Shown here piece by piece: positions 18,919 to 27,557 of a stretch of DNA of 64,000 nt (the stretch's first letter is position 1; each line of letters begins with the position of its first letter). Origin of the DNA: Cryobacterium sp. Y11 (lineage in GTDB: Bacteria > Actinomycetota > Actinomycetes > Actinomycetales > Microbacteriaceae); NCBI RefSeq assembly GCF_002929535.1, contig NZ_PJJO01000061.1, positions 186,001-250,000 of the forward strand, in the 5' to 3' direction. The notes beneath the pieces are model-generated. The model did not search any database and was not told the DNA's origin. It saw only the letters and a list, made by a program, of their open reading frames with translations. The translations under genes were made by a program, and so were the position numbers.

Positions 18919-18950
18919 GAATACCCGGGGGCGCGCGCCCCCGGGTATTC
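18919..18950 (+). terminator. Perfect palindrome between binding-protein and permease genes
   Basis: A 32-base perfect inverted repeat (centre GGGGGCGCGCGCCCCC, arms beginning GAATACCC) lies 28 bases after the stop of the substrate-binding gene. It would form a very stable hairpin, with a loop of about four bases. No run of T follows, so a partial terminator or an mRNA-stabilising 3' structure is more likely than a full stop, since the transporter genes downstream depend on the same transcript unless they have their own promoter. Confidence 0.75.
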
Positions 18951-19013
18951 CCATGGTTAGAATCGCGAAGTGATTGTGATGTTCATGCATATTCGATCCA
19001 TTATGGCAACCTG

Positions 19014-19943
19014 ATGCTCTGGTACACCGGCAAGCGTCTCTTACAGATGATCCCGGTTTTTTTCGGGGCCACCTTCCTCATCTACTTCATGGTTTTCTCC
19101 CTACCGGGCGATCCCATTGCCGCTCTCTTTGGCGACCACCCACCGAGCCCTGCGGTCATTGAGCAGATTCGCGCCGAGTACAACCTTGACGAACCGTTTT
19201 TTGTGCAATACCTCATCTACATCGGTGGGTTCTTCCAGGGCGACCTCGGAACAACCTACTCCGGACGAGCCGTCTCCGACGTGATGGCTGCTGCGTTCCC
19301 GATTACCGCTCGTCTGGCGCTCCTGGCCCTTGCGATGGAGGCTGTCGCTGGCATATTCGTGGGACTCGTTGCAGGATTGCGAAAGGGCAAGTTTTTCGAC
19401 GCGAGCGCGCTCGTTGTGAGCTTGCTGCTCATTAGCGTGCCGACATTCGTCATTGGTTTTGTGCTGCAGTACGTCTTTGCCATCAACCTTGGATGGGCCC
19501 GTACGACGGTGAGCGGTGCTGCCCCGTGGAGCGAACTGATCCTTCCCGCGCTCGTGCTGGCCTCCGTCTCATTCGCGTACATCGTTCGGCTCACCCGCGC
19601 GAGCGTGTCAGACAATCTCAGCGCGGACTTCGTTCGCACCGCGACAGCAAAGGGGCTGTCGCGACCGCGGGTGGTCACCGTACATGTGTTGCGCAACTCT
19701 CTCGTACCGGTCGTCACATTCCTGGGCGTTGATCTTGGTTCCCTGATGGTCGGTGCCATCGTCACAGAGGGCATCTTCAACATCAACGGTGTTGGTGGCA
19801 CCGTCTTCAAGGCGATCAGGCTCGGCGAAGGACCGACCGTGGTGTCTTTCATCGCAGTCATGGTCGTGATCTTCGTTGTGGCCAACCTGCTCGTCGACCT
19901 GTTGTACGCAGCACTTGACCCGAGGATTCGTTATGCCAAGTAG
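19014..19943 (+). CDS. Peptide ABC transporter permease (DppB/OppB family)
   Basis: 309 aa membrane permease with six hydrophobic segments, first permease of the peptide importer. Typical N-terminus MLWYTGKRLLQMIPVFFGATFLIYFM, the OppB signature LPGDPIAALFG and a cytoplasmic EAA-like loop (ADFVRTATAKGLSRPRVVTVHVLRNSLVPVVTFLG) that docks on the ATPase. The C-terminal AALDPRIRYAK is also family-typical. The stop overlaps the start of the second permease by 11 bases, indicating translational coupling. The ATG has only a weak ribosome site. Confidence 0.93.
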   Translation: MLWYTGKRLLQMIPVFFGATFLIYFMVFSLPGDPIAALFGDHPPSPAVIEQIRAEYNLDEPFFVQYLIYIGGFFQGDLGTTYSGRAVSDVMAAAFPITARLALLALAMEAVAGIFVGLVAGLRKGKFFDASALVVSLLLISVPTFVIGFVLQYVFAINLGWARTTVSGAAPWSELILPALVLASVSFAYIVRLTRASVSDNLSADFVRTATAKGLSRPRVVTVHVLRNSLVPVVTFLGVDLGSLMVGAIVTEGIFNINGVGGTVFKAIRLGEGPTVVSFIAVMVVIFVVANLLVDLLYAALDPRIRYAK

Positions 19944-20883
19944 CACGCAGGGGAGGCAGCCGCACTTTGTCGCCGCCCTCGAAGACACCCCGATCGTTGC
20001 AATCGACCGACTGGATGAAACCCAGAAAGCTAGCAGTACGTGGTCGGACGCCTGGGATTCGATGCGACGTCGTCCAACTTTTTGGATCTCGTCTGCATTG
20101 ATCCTCCTCGTTGTGATCGTCGCACTTTTCCCGACGTTGTTCACCCAGACGTCTCCCACAGCTAACTGCTTGCTAGGCAACAGCAATGGTGGACCCGAGG
20201 CTGATCACCCGTTTGGGTTTACCCGCCAGGGCTGCGATATCTACGCGCGGGTGATTTTTGGCACGCAGGCGTCCGTTACCGTGGGCCTTCTCGCGACCGT
20301 GATCGTCACGCTGTTCGGCATCATTGTCGGATCGCTCGCGGGCTACTACGGAGGATTTCTGGATGCCATCGTGTCGCGGATCGGCGATATTTTCTTCGCC
20401 ATCCCAACAGTTCTGGGCGCCATTGTTCTTCTCTCTGTGCTCCCGGACCGCTCGCCGATCGTGATCGCTCTGGTGCTGTCGATCTTTGCGTGGCCGCAGA
20501 TTGCACGGATTATGCGTGGTGCCGTTCTTTCGGCACGCAACTCGGATTATGTCAATGCGTCGGTCGCGCTCGGAGTGTCAAAATTCAAGATTCTGATTCG
20601 CCATGTCGTTCCCAATGCCATCGCGCCCGTGATTGTGATCGCCACGGTGTCGCTCGGAACATTCATTGTGGCTGAGGCAACCCTGTCGTTCCTCGGAATC
20701 GGCCTCGGAGGCGGAATCATGTCCTGGGGAAATGACATCTCCCAGGCGCAGACCGGCATCCGTACAGCCCCCCAGGTGCTCATGTACCCGGCAGCAGCGC
20801 TGTCGGTCACCGTGCTCGCCTTCCTCATGCTCGGCGACGTTGTTCGAGATGCACTTGATCCCCAAGCGAGGGCGCGCCGATGA
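19933..20883 (+). CDS. Peptide ABC transporter permease (DppC/OppC family)
   Basis: 316 aa permease, partner of the DppB-like protein. The ATG chosen gives MPSSTQGRQPHFVAA; GAGGA precedes it within the upstream gene. It has a long hydrophilic N-terminal part, a first membrane helix near residue 60, an extracytoplasmic loop with HPFGFTRQGCDIYARVIFGTQASVTVG, and the EAA loop NSDYVNASVALGVSKFKILIRHVVPNAIAPVIV. The C-terminus ALDPQARARR is typical of the family. Its last codon overlaps the ATPase gene in an ATGA arrangement. Confidence 0.93.
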   Translation: MPSSTQGRQPHFVAALEDTPIVAIDRLDETQKASSTWSDAWDSMRRRPTFWISSALILLVVIVALFPTLFTQTSPTANCLLGNSNGGPEADHPFGFTRQGCDIYARVIFGTQASVTVGLLATVIVTLFGIIVGSLAGYYGGFLDAIVSRIGDIFFAIPTVLGAIVLLSVLPDRSPIVIALVLSIFAWPQIARIMRGAVLSARNSDYVNASVALGVSKFKILIRHVVPNAIAPVIVIATVSLGTFIVAEATLSFLGIGLGGGIMSWGNDISQAQTGIRTAPQVLMYPAAALSVTVLAFLMLGDVVRDALDPQARARR

Positions 20884-22628
20884 CCGAGACCGTAACCGAA
20901 ACTGTGGGCCAGAACACTAATGGTGCCCACACCCCCCTACTTCAGATCACCAATCTCGAGGTGGGGTTTCAAACCCAACGTGGCCTTGTTCCTGCTGTCC
21001 GTGGCGTCAGTCTGAGCCTGTATGCGGGACAGACCCTGGCTATCGTCGGCGAATCCGGGTCAGGAAAGACGACGACCGCTCAGGCCATTATCAACCTGCT
21101 GGCCGGAACCGGAAAGATCACTGCCGGCGAGATTCTCTTCGAAGGCCGCGACCTTACCCAGCTGTCGGCGAACGAAATGCAGGCCGTTCGAGGTCGTCAG
21201 ATTGGCTACGTGCCACAGGACCCGATGAGCAACCTGAACCCGGTATGGAACATTGGCTATCAGGTCGAAGAGGCCATCAAATCCAACAGCGGTCTTCGGG
21301 GTAGGGACGCGCGTCAGCGCACGATCGAGGTGCTGAAGGAGGCCGGTCTCAGCGATGCTGAGGATCGCCTCAAGCAATTTCCGCACCAGTTCTCCGGCGG
21401 CATGCGTCAACGTGTGCTGATCGGCATTGGACTGTCGGCCCGACCGAAGTTACTCATCGCCGACGAGCCGACGAGCGCGCTCGATGTCACCGTGCAACGC
21501 CAGATTCTCGATCACCTGGCCACCCTCACCCGTGACTACGGCACGAGCGTTCTGTTCATCACGCACGACCTCGGCCTCGCGGCCGAACGGGCCGAGCAGC
21601 TCGTGGTGATGTACCAGGGCAAGGTCGTCGAGTCGGGGCCGTCGCAGGAAATCCTCGCCGACCCACAGCACCCGTACACCCAGCGGCTCGTCGCAGCGGC
21701 TCCAAGCCTTGCCTCGCGGCGCATTCAGGCCAAGAAGAATGAGGATGCCGCGGCGCCCGCAATATTCTCGGCCGGCGGCACCGACACCGCGCTGATTCGA
21801 CGCGCCACGGATCGTGAACTGGCGGCATCGGGCACAGACCTCATTTCGGTTGTGGGCATCACCAAGATGTATCGCATCCGCAAGTCCGGTCTGAAGTATG
21901 ACGAACTCCTCGCCGTCAATGACGTGTCGTTCGGCGTGAAGAAGGGCACCACCACGGCAATCGTAGGGGAGTCTGGTTCCGGCAAATCCACCGTGGCCAA
22001 GCTCATTCTGCAGCTAGAGAACACCACGAGCGGGCGGATCGAATTCGATGGGCGCGATCTTGCCGGTTTGAAGGGACGCGAGCTGCTGAACTTTCGTCGC
22101 CGTGTGCAGCCGGTCTTCCAAGACCCGTATGGCTCTCTTGACCCGCAGTACAACGTGGGCAACACCATTGCGGAGCCCCTACTTGCACACAAAGTGGGAT
22201 CCAGTAAGGAGCGACAGAAGCGAGTGCTGGAGCTCCTGGATCAAGTGTCCCTGCCAGCCGCGACGCAATTTCGCTATCCGAGTGAGCTGTCGGGCGGTCA
22301 GCGCCAGCGCATCGCGATTGCGCGCGCCCTAGCGTTGAAACCAGACGTGCTGGTGCTCGACGAGGCTGTGTCTGCGTTGGATGTGCTCGTGCAGGGGCAG
22401 ATTCTCAATCTCCTCACCGAATTACAGTCCGAGCTGGGCCTGACGTACCTGTTCATCACCCACGACCTTGCCGTCGTGCGGTTGGTGGCCGACAACGTCT
22501 GCGTCATGCAGAAGGGGCGCATCGTGGAAGCAGCGTCTACCGATGATGTGTTCGACAACCCTCGTGAGCTGTACACCCAAGAACTGCTCGCGGCGATTCC
22601 CGGAGCTCACTTCGAGTTCGGCCGGTAG
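20880..22628 (+). CDS. Fused peptide ABC transporter ATPase (DppD-DppF)
   Basis: 582 aa double ATPase energising the peptide importer; the two ATPases that are separate genes in E. coli are joined. Domain 1 has Walker A GESGSGKT (about residues 57-64), signature FSGGMRQRV and Walker B LLIADEPTSALD; domain 2 has GESGSGKS near 363-370, signature LSGGQRQRI and VLVLDEAVSALD. Note that Walker B of domain 2 reads DEAVSALD instead of DEPTSALD. The oligopeptide-type C-terminal block HPYTQRLVAAAPSL follows domain 1 and ELYTQELLAAIPG follows domain 2. Starts at an ATGA overlap with the permease gene. With the SBP and two permeases it completes a high-affinity peptide uptake system. Confidence 0.93.
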   Translation: MTETVTETVGQNTNGAHTPLLQITNLEVGFQTQRGLVPAVRGVSLSLYAGQTLAIVGESGSGKTTTAQAIINLLAGTGKITAGEILFEGRDLTQLSANEMQAVRGRQIGYVPQDPMSNLNPVWNIGYQVEEAIKSNSGLRGRDARQRTIEVLKEAGLSDAEDRLKQFPHQFSGGMRQRVLIGIGLSARPKLLIADEPTSALDVTVQRQILDHLATLTRDYGTSVLFITHDLGLAAERAEQLVVMYQGKVVESGPSQEILADPQHPYTQRLVAAAPSLASRRIQAKKNEDAAAPAIFSAGGTDTALIRRATDRELAASGTDLISVVGITKMYRIRKSGLKYDELLAVNDVSFGVKKGTTTAIVGESGSGKSTVAKLILQLENTTSGRIEFDGRDLAGLKGRELLNFRRRVQPVFQDPYGSLDPQYNVGNTIAEPLLAHKVGSSKERQKRVLELLDQVSLPAATQFRYPSELSGGQRQRIAIARALALKPDVLVLDEAVSALDVLVQGQILNLLTELQSELGLTYLFITHDLAVVRLVADNVCVMQKGRIVEAASTDDVFDNPRELYTQELLAAIPGAHFEFGR

Positions 22629-22841
22629 CCGGAACACGCAACCCTGTCTGGTGGGGACGGTCCCAAATTAGAAACCATCGACGTGAAGGTTGGGAGCGGC
22701 GCTTCCCAGGCGGCATTGTGGGCAACTCTAAAACTGATGTTCTCTACATTTCGTCCACCGTCGGCGCGTACCAAACCGTTCATGATCGAACGGATGCCGA
22801 GATTCAGCCGAACTTCAACGGAATCACCGACGACTCGGCCA

Positions 22842-22867
22842 GGGGTCGCTCCTGAGGGAGCGATCCC
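22842..22867 (+). terminator. Hairpin in the gap before typA
   Basis: An 11-base-pair stem (GGGGTCGCTCC with GGAGCGATCCC, one G-T pair, loop TGAG) lies about 215 bases after the transporter operon and 120 bases before typA. It lacks a T-run. The rest of the 22629-22986 gap shows no gene; it contains a short dyad GTCA-CATTA-TGAC near 22908 and a TAGGAT hexamer near 22892 that could belong to the typA promoter. It may act as a terminator of the transporter operon. Confidence 0.4.
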
Positions 22868-22986
22868 GCCAAGGCGTCGAAATCATACGGTAGGATAGTA
22901 CTTTGGGTCACATTATGACTCCTGGTATCCATTCTTCGTCGCGCGCGAGACTCTGCGGCACTCATTCTTCGTAAGGATCTATTTTT

Positions 22987-24897
22987 ATGGCGATTGCTAC
23001 ACGCAATAACCTCCGAAATGTTGCAATCGTTGCTCACGTTGACCACGGTAAGACGACGCTGGTCGACGCGATGCTCAAGCAGACCGACTCCTTCGCTGAC
23101 CACTCACACGTTGAAGAGCGCGCGATGGACTCGAACGAACTCGAGCGCGAAAAGGGCATCACTATTCTCGCCAAGAACACGGCGGTTTCGTACAAGGGCA
23201 TCCACGCCGCAGACGGTCCCATCACGATCAACGTGATTGACACCCCGGGCCACGCTGACTTCGGTGGCGAGGTCGAGCGCGGCCTGTCCATGGTTGACGG
23301 CGTCGTTCTGCTCGTTGACGCCTCAGAGGGCCCGCTTCCGCAGACCCGTTTCGTGCTCCGCAAGGCGCTCGAGGCCAAGCTTCCCGTTATTCTGCTGGTC
23401 AACAAGACCGACCGTCCCGACGCGCGCATCGACGAGGTCGTGGCCGAGAGCCAGGACCTCCTGATCGGCCTCGCGAGCGACATGGCCGACGACTTTCCCG
23501 ACCTCGACCTCGACGCCGTGCTTGACGTACCCGTCGTCTACGCGTCGGGCCGTAACGGTGCTGCCAGCTGGAACAAGCCCGAAGACGGCACCCTGCCAGA
23601 CAACGATGACCTCGAGCCGTTGTTCGATGCAATCCTCAAGCACATCCCGGCACCGACCTACGATGACACGCATCCGCTTCAGGCGCACGTCACCAACCTC
23701 GACGCCTCGCCGTTCCTTGGCCGCCTCGCGTTGCTGCGCATCTTCCAGGGCACCATCAAGAAGGGCCAGACCGTGGCCTGGGTGCAGCAGAACGGCACCG
23801 TCAGCAATGTGAAGATCACCGAACTGCTCATCACGAAGGCGCTGGATCGCTACCCGACCGAGAGCGCCGGCCCCGGCGACATCGTGGCCGTTGCCGGTAT
23901 CGAGAACATCACCATTGGTGAGACCCTCGCCGACCCAGACGACGTGCGCCCGTTGCCGACCATCACGGTCGACGACCCGGCCATCTCGATGACCATCGGA
24001 ACCAACACCTCGCCGCTCATGGGCAAGGTCAAGGGCCACAAGCTCACCGCCCGCATGGTCAAGGACCGCCTCGACCGCGAACTCGTCGGTAACGTCTCGC
24101 TCAAGGTCGTTGACATCGGACGTCCGGATGCCTGGGAAGTGCAGGGCCGTGGAGAACTGGCCCTGGCCATCCTGGTCGAGCAGATGCGTCGTGAAGGCTT
24201 CGAGCTCACCGTCGGCAAGCCGCAGGTAGTTGTCAAGCGCGTTGACGGCAAGGTGCACGAGCCCTTCGAACACCTCACCATTGACGCTCCCGAAGAGTAC
24301 CTCGGCGCCATTACGCAGCTGCTCGCCGCCCGTAAGGGTCGCATGGAGAATATGGCTAACCACGGCACCGGCTGGGTTCGCATGGAATTCATCGTTCCCT
24401 CGCGCGGCCTGATCGGCTTCCGCACCCAGTTCCTCACCGACACGCGCGGTACCGGTATCGCCAACGCGATCCTGCACGGCTATGAGCCCTGGGCCGGTAC
24501 CATCAACACCCGCACGAACGGTTCCATCGTGGCCGACCGCTCCGGTGCGGTCACCCCGTTCGCGATCATCAACTTGCAGGAGCGCATGTCGTTCTTCGTG
24601 CAGCCCACCAGCGAGGTGTACGAAGGCATGGTCATCGGCGAGAACTCGCGCGCCGACGACATGGACGTGAACATCACCAAAGAAAAGAAACTGACCAATA
24701 TGCGTCAGTCCAGTTCCGATACGTTCGAGTCGATGACGCCGCCTAAGCAGCTTTCGCTTGAGCAGTGCCTCGAATTCGCTCGCGAAGACGAGTGCGTCGA
24801 GGTCACCCCGGCCGCCGTGCGTATCCGCAAGGTCGAGCTCACCGCAGCCGCTCGCTCACGCCAGGTCTCGCGCGTGAAGAAGATGGACGCTAACTAG
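22987..24897 (+). CDS. typA: Translational GTPase TypA/BipA
   Basis: 636 aa ribosome-associated GTPase involved in 50S assembly and stress or cold adaptation. The G motifs are clear: G1 [12 protein letters not shown] (about residues 16-27), switch I with [14 protein letters not shown]3 [13 protein letters not shown]4 NKTDRPDAR, and G5 ASGRNG. Domains II, III and V follow, then the TypA-specific C-terminal domain ([27 protein letters not shown], and [30 protein letters not shown]). AAGGA is placed eight bases before the ATG. Monocistronic by layout, with a strong hairpin downstream. It is too short and lacks the domain IV of EF-G. Confidence 0.96.
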   Translation: MAIATRNNLRNVAIVAHVDHGKTTLVDAMLKQTDSFADHSHVEERAMDSNELEREKGITILAKNTAVSYKGIHAADGPITINVIDTPGHADFGGEVERGLSMVDGVVLLVDASEGPLPQTRFVLRKALEAKLPVILLVNKTDRPDARIDEVVAESQDLLIGLASDMADDFPDLDLDAVLDVPVVYASGRNGAASWNKPEDGTLPDNDDLEPLFDAILKHIPAPTYDDTHPLQAHVTNLDASPFLGRLALLRIFQGTIKKGQTVAWVQQNGTVSNVKITELLITKALDRYPTESAGPGDIVAVAGIENITIGETLADPDDVRPLPTITVDDPAISMTIGTNTSPLMGKVKGHKLTARMVKDRLDRELVGNVSLKVVDIGRPDAWEVQGRGELALAILVEQMRREGFELTVGKPQVVVKRVDGKVHEPFEHLTIDAPEEYLGAITQLLAARKGRMENMANHGTGWVRMEFIVPSRGLIGFRTQFLTDTRGTGIANAILHGYEPWAGTINTRTNGSIVADRSGAVTPFAIINLQERMSFFVQPTSEVYEGMVIGENSRADDMDVNITKEKKLTNMRQSSSDTFESMTPPKQLSLEQCLEFAREDECVEVTPAAVRIRKVELTAAARSRQVSRVKKMDAN

Positions 24898-24910
24898 CAT
24901 TAGCCTCCCG

Positions 24911-24965
24911 CGAGAGTGAAGAAGTGCCGCTTCGACTTGGTCGAAGCGGCACTTTTACACTCTCG
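24911..24965 (+). terminator. Long hairpin after typA with outer CGAGAGTG arms
   Basis: A perfect 15-base stem (AAGTGCCGCTTCGAC, arms 24922-24936 and 24940-24954) with a TTG loop and TTTT after it is nested inside a second pair of arms, CGAGAGTG at 24911-24918 and CACTCTCG at 24958-24965. It fits a factor-independent terminator for typA, and the outer arms resemble those of two other intergenic palindromes at 32821 and 51435. Confidence 0.85.
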
Positions 24966-24985
24966 CAGAACTTGAAAGGTTCCAG

Positions 24986-25450
24986 ATGACCACCAGCGCA
25001 CCTCTGCGACGAGTCGGCCTTGCCCTCGTTGTTGCCGCAGCCGGGCTCACGCTCCTGGCCGGCTGCTCCCTGGGCGACAGCGTGCGCGATACGGTGAACG
25101 GCGCCGTAGACGGTGCCGTACAGGACGCAACGGGCGGTAACGTCAGCCTCGGCGGCGAGCTTCCCGCGGACTGGCCGGCCGAAATTCCCGTGCTCGACGG
25201 CGAGGTTCTTTTCGCGAGCGGTGGCGTCGGGCAGAGCGGGGTCAGTGGCTGGGTGGTCACCGTCAATGCCACGTCGACGACCCCCGTAGACGATGCCAGG
25301 GCTCAGCTGGTGGAAGCCGGCTTCACCGAAGTGGTGGCCGGGGTCGACGTGGACGTCGTCACCGTGGCCAACGAGAACTATGGCGTCGTGGTAGCCGGCA
25401 ATCCCGACGGCGTTCTCTACACGGTGACACCGGTGCCCGCGCTCGGTTAG
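24986..25450 (+). CDS. Small lipoprotein of unknown function
   Basis: 154 aa secreted lipoprotein: signal peptide with a hydrophobic stretch LALVVAAAGLTLLAGC and lipobox LAGC at about residues 24-27. The mature part has a short alternating DSVRDTVNGAVDGAVQDATGG amphipathic segment and then a compact, mostly beta domain (ELPADWPAEIPVLDGEVLFASGG...GWVVTVNA). AAAGG lies upstream of the ATG. The stop overlaps the stop of the degenerate efeB on the other strand. I do not recognise a named family; similar short proteins are common in Microbacteriaceae. Confidence 0.75.
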   Translation: MTTSAPLRRVGLALVVAAAGLTLLAGCSLGDSVRDTVNGAVDGAVQDATGGNVSLGGELPADWPAEIPVLDGEVLFASGGVGQSGVSGWVVTVNATSTTPVDDARAQLVEAGFTEVVAGVDVDVVTVANENYGVVVAGNPDGVLYTVTPVPALG

Positions 25451-25925
25451 ACGCAGAGCGGCGCGCCCACGTAGCCCCCTGCGTGGGCACCAGCCGGTAC
25501 CGCGAACAGGGTAGTCCCGACGTGGCGAATGTACTGGTTGAGCGCATCGTGCTGGGCGAGGCTGAGGTGAACCGTGGTGAACCGTGGTGAACCGTGGTGA
25601 ACGGGTCAGGCGAGCGCTGAAAGCTGGTGAAGAACAGCCCTTTCTCGAGCCGGCCCAGATCGTCCTTGCCATCGACACAGGTGTAGCCGCGGCGCAGCAG
25701 TTTGGTTCCCTGGTTCCGGGTCGGATGCGTCAGGCGCACGTGCGACGCGGCTCCGATCAGCGACTCGCCTTCTGCGCCGGCCAGCGTAAAGTCGGGCTCG
25801 CGGAACTCGGTGCCGCCGGAGAGCGGAGCGTCAGCCCCCGTGCTGCGGCCGAACACCGCCTCTTACTCGCGCAGCATCGTGCGATCCCCGGTCTCAACGG
25901 TCATCTGGATGCGGCGCGCTACCAG
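25447..25925 (-). pseudogene. efeB: Remnant of efeB (Dyp-type heme peroxidase, C-terminal part)
   Basis: Only the last third of the ferrous/heme iron peroxidase of the EfeUOB system is left. Recognisable blocks run through ARRIQMTVETGDRTMLRE, FGRSTGADAPLSGGTEF, TKLLRRGYTCVDGKDDLG and LEKGLFFTSFQR, and, in another frame, LAQHDALNQYIRHVGTTLFAVPAGA with GGYVGAPL before the stop. These match the Dyp peroxidase order (GRD..GAP, LRRGY, GLLF, and the C-terminal FFALPG equivalent). Lesions: an in-frame TAA after MLRE, a 20-base gain from two extra copies of a 10-base unit, and loss of everything upstream, where the sequence joins the efeO remnant. The active-site His and GxxDG motif are in the missing part. 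Not functional. Confidence 0.85.
25566..25602. repeat. 10-base tandem repeat within efeB remnant
   Basis: The unit GGTGAACCGT occurs in tandem from 25566 (three exact copies and a diverged fourth). With two units removed, the upstream frame (PFTTV) reads straight into the downstream frame (HLSLAQHDALNQ), so the expansion of 20 bases explains the frameshift. Confidence 0.8.
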
Positions 25926-25927
25926 CT

Positions 25928-26532
25928 AGGATCCAGTGCACCCGGGTGCTGGCGTACAGGCTGCGGGCCGTGTCGTCGTCCCCGGCCAAGTGGGCCGCGG
26001 CGAACGCGTCGGTGCCGGTGACGAGCTAGTCGATCTGGTTGCGCACGGAGGAGCCGTAATTGGTGGTGATCGTGTCGATGTGGGAGGCGAGATTGCTGTT
26101 GACGGTGGCTGCGGCATCCGTTTTGGTGGCGGTGAATTCGGTTTTGCCGACGCCGTCTCCGGTCATGCCCGGCTTGCAGGCTGTGAAGTAGCTGCCGGCT
26201 TCGAGTTGCACGACGAGGTCGCGGCTTAGGCCGGGACCGATGTTTTCCGCCTCGCCGACGATGCGCAGACCGTCTTCGGCGAGCAGGTAGAACTCGGTCA
26301 CCTGGTCGCCGGAATTGGCGACCGTGAAACGGATGCTGCCGGCCGGCGCCTCGTTCGCGCTCACCGCGCAGCCGGTCGCGCTGCTATCCACGGTGAGCGC
26401 CGTGTGCGTGGACGCCGGGTCATTGGCGACACAGCCGCTCAGCACGACAATACCGAGCAGACCGACACCGACCAGACTGACACTGCGCAGACTGACACTG
26501 CGCAGACTGACAGAGTGAATAACACGGGGCAT
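25928..26532 (-). pseudogene. efeO: Truncated efeO (iron-uptake lipoprotein, cupredoxin plus start of M75 domain)
   Basis: Encodes a signal peptide with lipobox LSGC, the EfeO cupredoxin domain (TGCAVSANEAPAGSIRFTVANSGDQVTEFYLL and SYFTACKPGM) and the start of the imelysin/M75 domain (NSNLASHIDTITTNYGSSVRNQID). A TAG stop then interrupts the frame after 168 codons; the same frame continues as LVTGTDAFAAAHLAGDDDTARSLYASTRVHW, clearly EfeO, before joining the efeB remnant about 25925. Normal EfeO is near 390 aa, so more than half of the M75 domain, including the HxxE iron site, is gone. The start ATG has AAAGGAT upstream, 19 bases after efeU. The signal region holds a 15-base tandem repeat encoding SVSLR units. 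A short cupredoxin lipoprotein might still be made. Confidence 0.85.
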
Positions 26533-26551
26533 GGAGATCCTTTGAACAGAA

Positions 26552-27409
26552 TTAGTGGGCAGGGACGCGTGCGCGCGGCGCGACTGAGAGCTGGCGAGCA
26601 CCGGGGCGCCCGAGGCGGCTCTTCGTGATGAAGACGGTCAGGGTGGGCGCGGCGTAGGCCAGCCAGGCGAACATCTCCAGCCAGGTAGTAGCGGGTGAAA
26701 AATTGAGGGCGCCCTTGAGTAGCGTGCCGTACCAGCTGTCCGGCGGCACGGCGGCGCTCACGTTGAAGGCGAGGGCGTGCAGGCCGGGAAGGATGCCGGC
26801 CTCTTGCAGGTCGTGCACGCCGTAGCTGAGTACACCGGCGGCGACGATGATGAGAATGGCGCCGGTATAGGTGAAGAACTTCGACAGGTTGATCTTGAGC
26901 ATGCCGGAGTAGATGAGCCAGCCCAGACCGATGGCGGTCACGATGCCGAGGGCCGCGCCAATCAGCGGCATGGTCGTTGCTCCGGTGGCCTGCACGGCGG
27001 CCCAGATGAATAGGGCCGTTTCGATGCCCTCTCGACCGACGGCGAGAAAAGCCACAAGTACGAGTCCGAGGCCAGCGCCGACGAGGTGCTTGTCGATATT
27101 GCCCTGCAGGTGTCCCTTGAGATCGCGCGCGGTGCGCAGCATCCAGAACACCATCCAGGTCACCAGGCCGGTCGCGACGATGGATAGCACGCCGCCGATA
27201 GTCTCCTGCGCGGTGAACGACAGCCCGTAGGTGCCAAAGGTGAGCAGGGCACCGATGCCGAGGGCGAGCAGCACGGCCAGACCGACACCGAGCCAGATGC
27301 GTGGCAGCACGTCACGCCGGTTGATTTTCACGACGTAGGCGATGAGAATTGTCACGATCAGAGCGGCCTCAAGGCCTTCGCGCAGGCCAATCAGGTAGTT
27401 TGCGAGCAC
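26552..27409 (-). CDS. efeU: EfeU/FTR1-family iron permease
   Basis: 285 aa polytopic membrane protein of the FTR1/EfeU family, transporting ferrous or ferric iron across the cytoplasmic membrane. Seven hydrophobic segments are visible. Both family REGLE motifs are present: REGLEAALIV at residues 10-19 and REGIETALFIW near 125-135. Start is GTG (protein MLANYLIGLREGLE) with GAGGAA six bases upstream. It is the first gene of the efeUOB operon and the only intact one; efeO and efeB follow as remnants. A DtxR-type box lies 33-50 bases upstream, so the gene is probably repressed when iron is sufficient. Without EfeO and EfeB, iron capture outside the cell may depend on other proteins. Confidence 0.92.
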   Translation of the reverse strand: MLANYLIGLREGLEAALIVTILIAYVVKINRRDVLPRIWLGVGLAVLLALGIGALLTFGTYGLSFTAQETIGGVLSIVATGLVTWMVFWMLRTARDLKGHLQGNIDKHLVGAGLGLVLVAFLAVGREGIETALFIWAAVQATGATTMPLIGAALGIVTAIGLGWLIYSGMLKINLSKFFTYTGAILIIVAAGVLSYGVHDLQEAGILPGLHALAFNVSAAVPPDSWYGTLLKGALNFSPATTWLEMFAWLAYAAPTLTVFITKSRLGRPGARQLSVAPRARVPAH

Positions 27410-27441
27410 GTGGATTCCTCGTAGGTTTTTCGGTCGAATTT

Positions 27442-27459
27442 GGTAAGGCTAACCTTACC
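27442..27459. promoter_or_regulatory. DtxR/IdeR-type iron box upstream of efeU
   Basis: GGTAAGGCTAACCTTACC is an imperfect palindrome matching the core AGGCTAACCT of iron-dependent repressor boxes of actinobacteria. It lies 33 bases upstream of the efeU GTG, in the promoter position for the minus strand, and on the other side of the plus-strand membrane gene that follows. Confidence 0.8.
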
Positions 27460-27557
27460 GATGCTGACTCTAGCCCGCGGCCCTCGCAAATGTCTAGTTA
27501 TGATGTGATTTGGGCACAGAAGTCGTCCAGATAGATGCAGAAACGGTGCGTAAGTCC

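Noticed and set aside
22987-24897. Elongation factor G or LepA
   Set aside because: Length and the TypA-specific C-terminal motifs decide for TypA/BipA.
26026-26532. Complete stand-alone cupredoxin lipoprotein gene
   Set aside because: The frame after the stop still reads as EfeO for about 30 codons, so the stop is a nonsense mutation in a longer gene.
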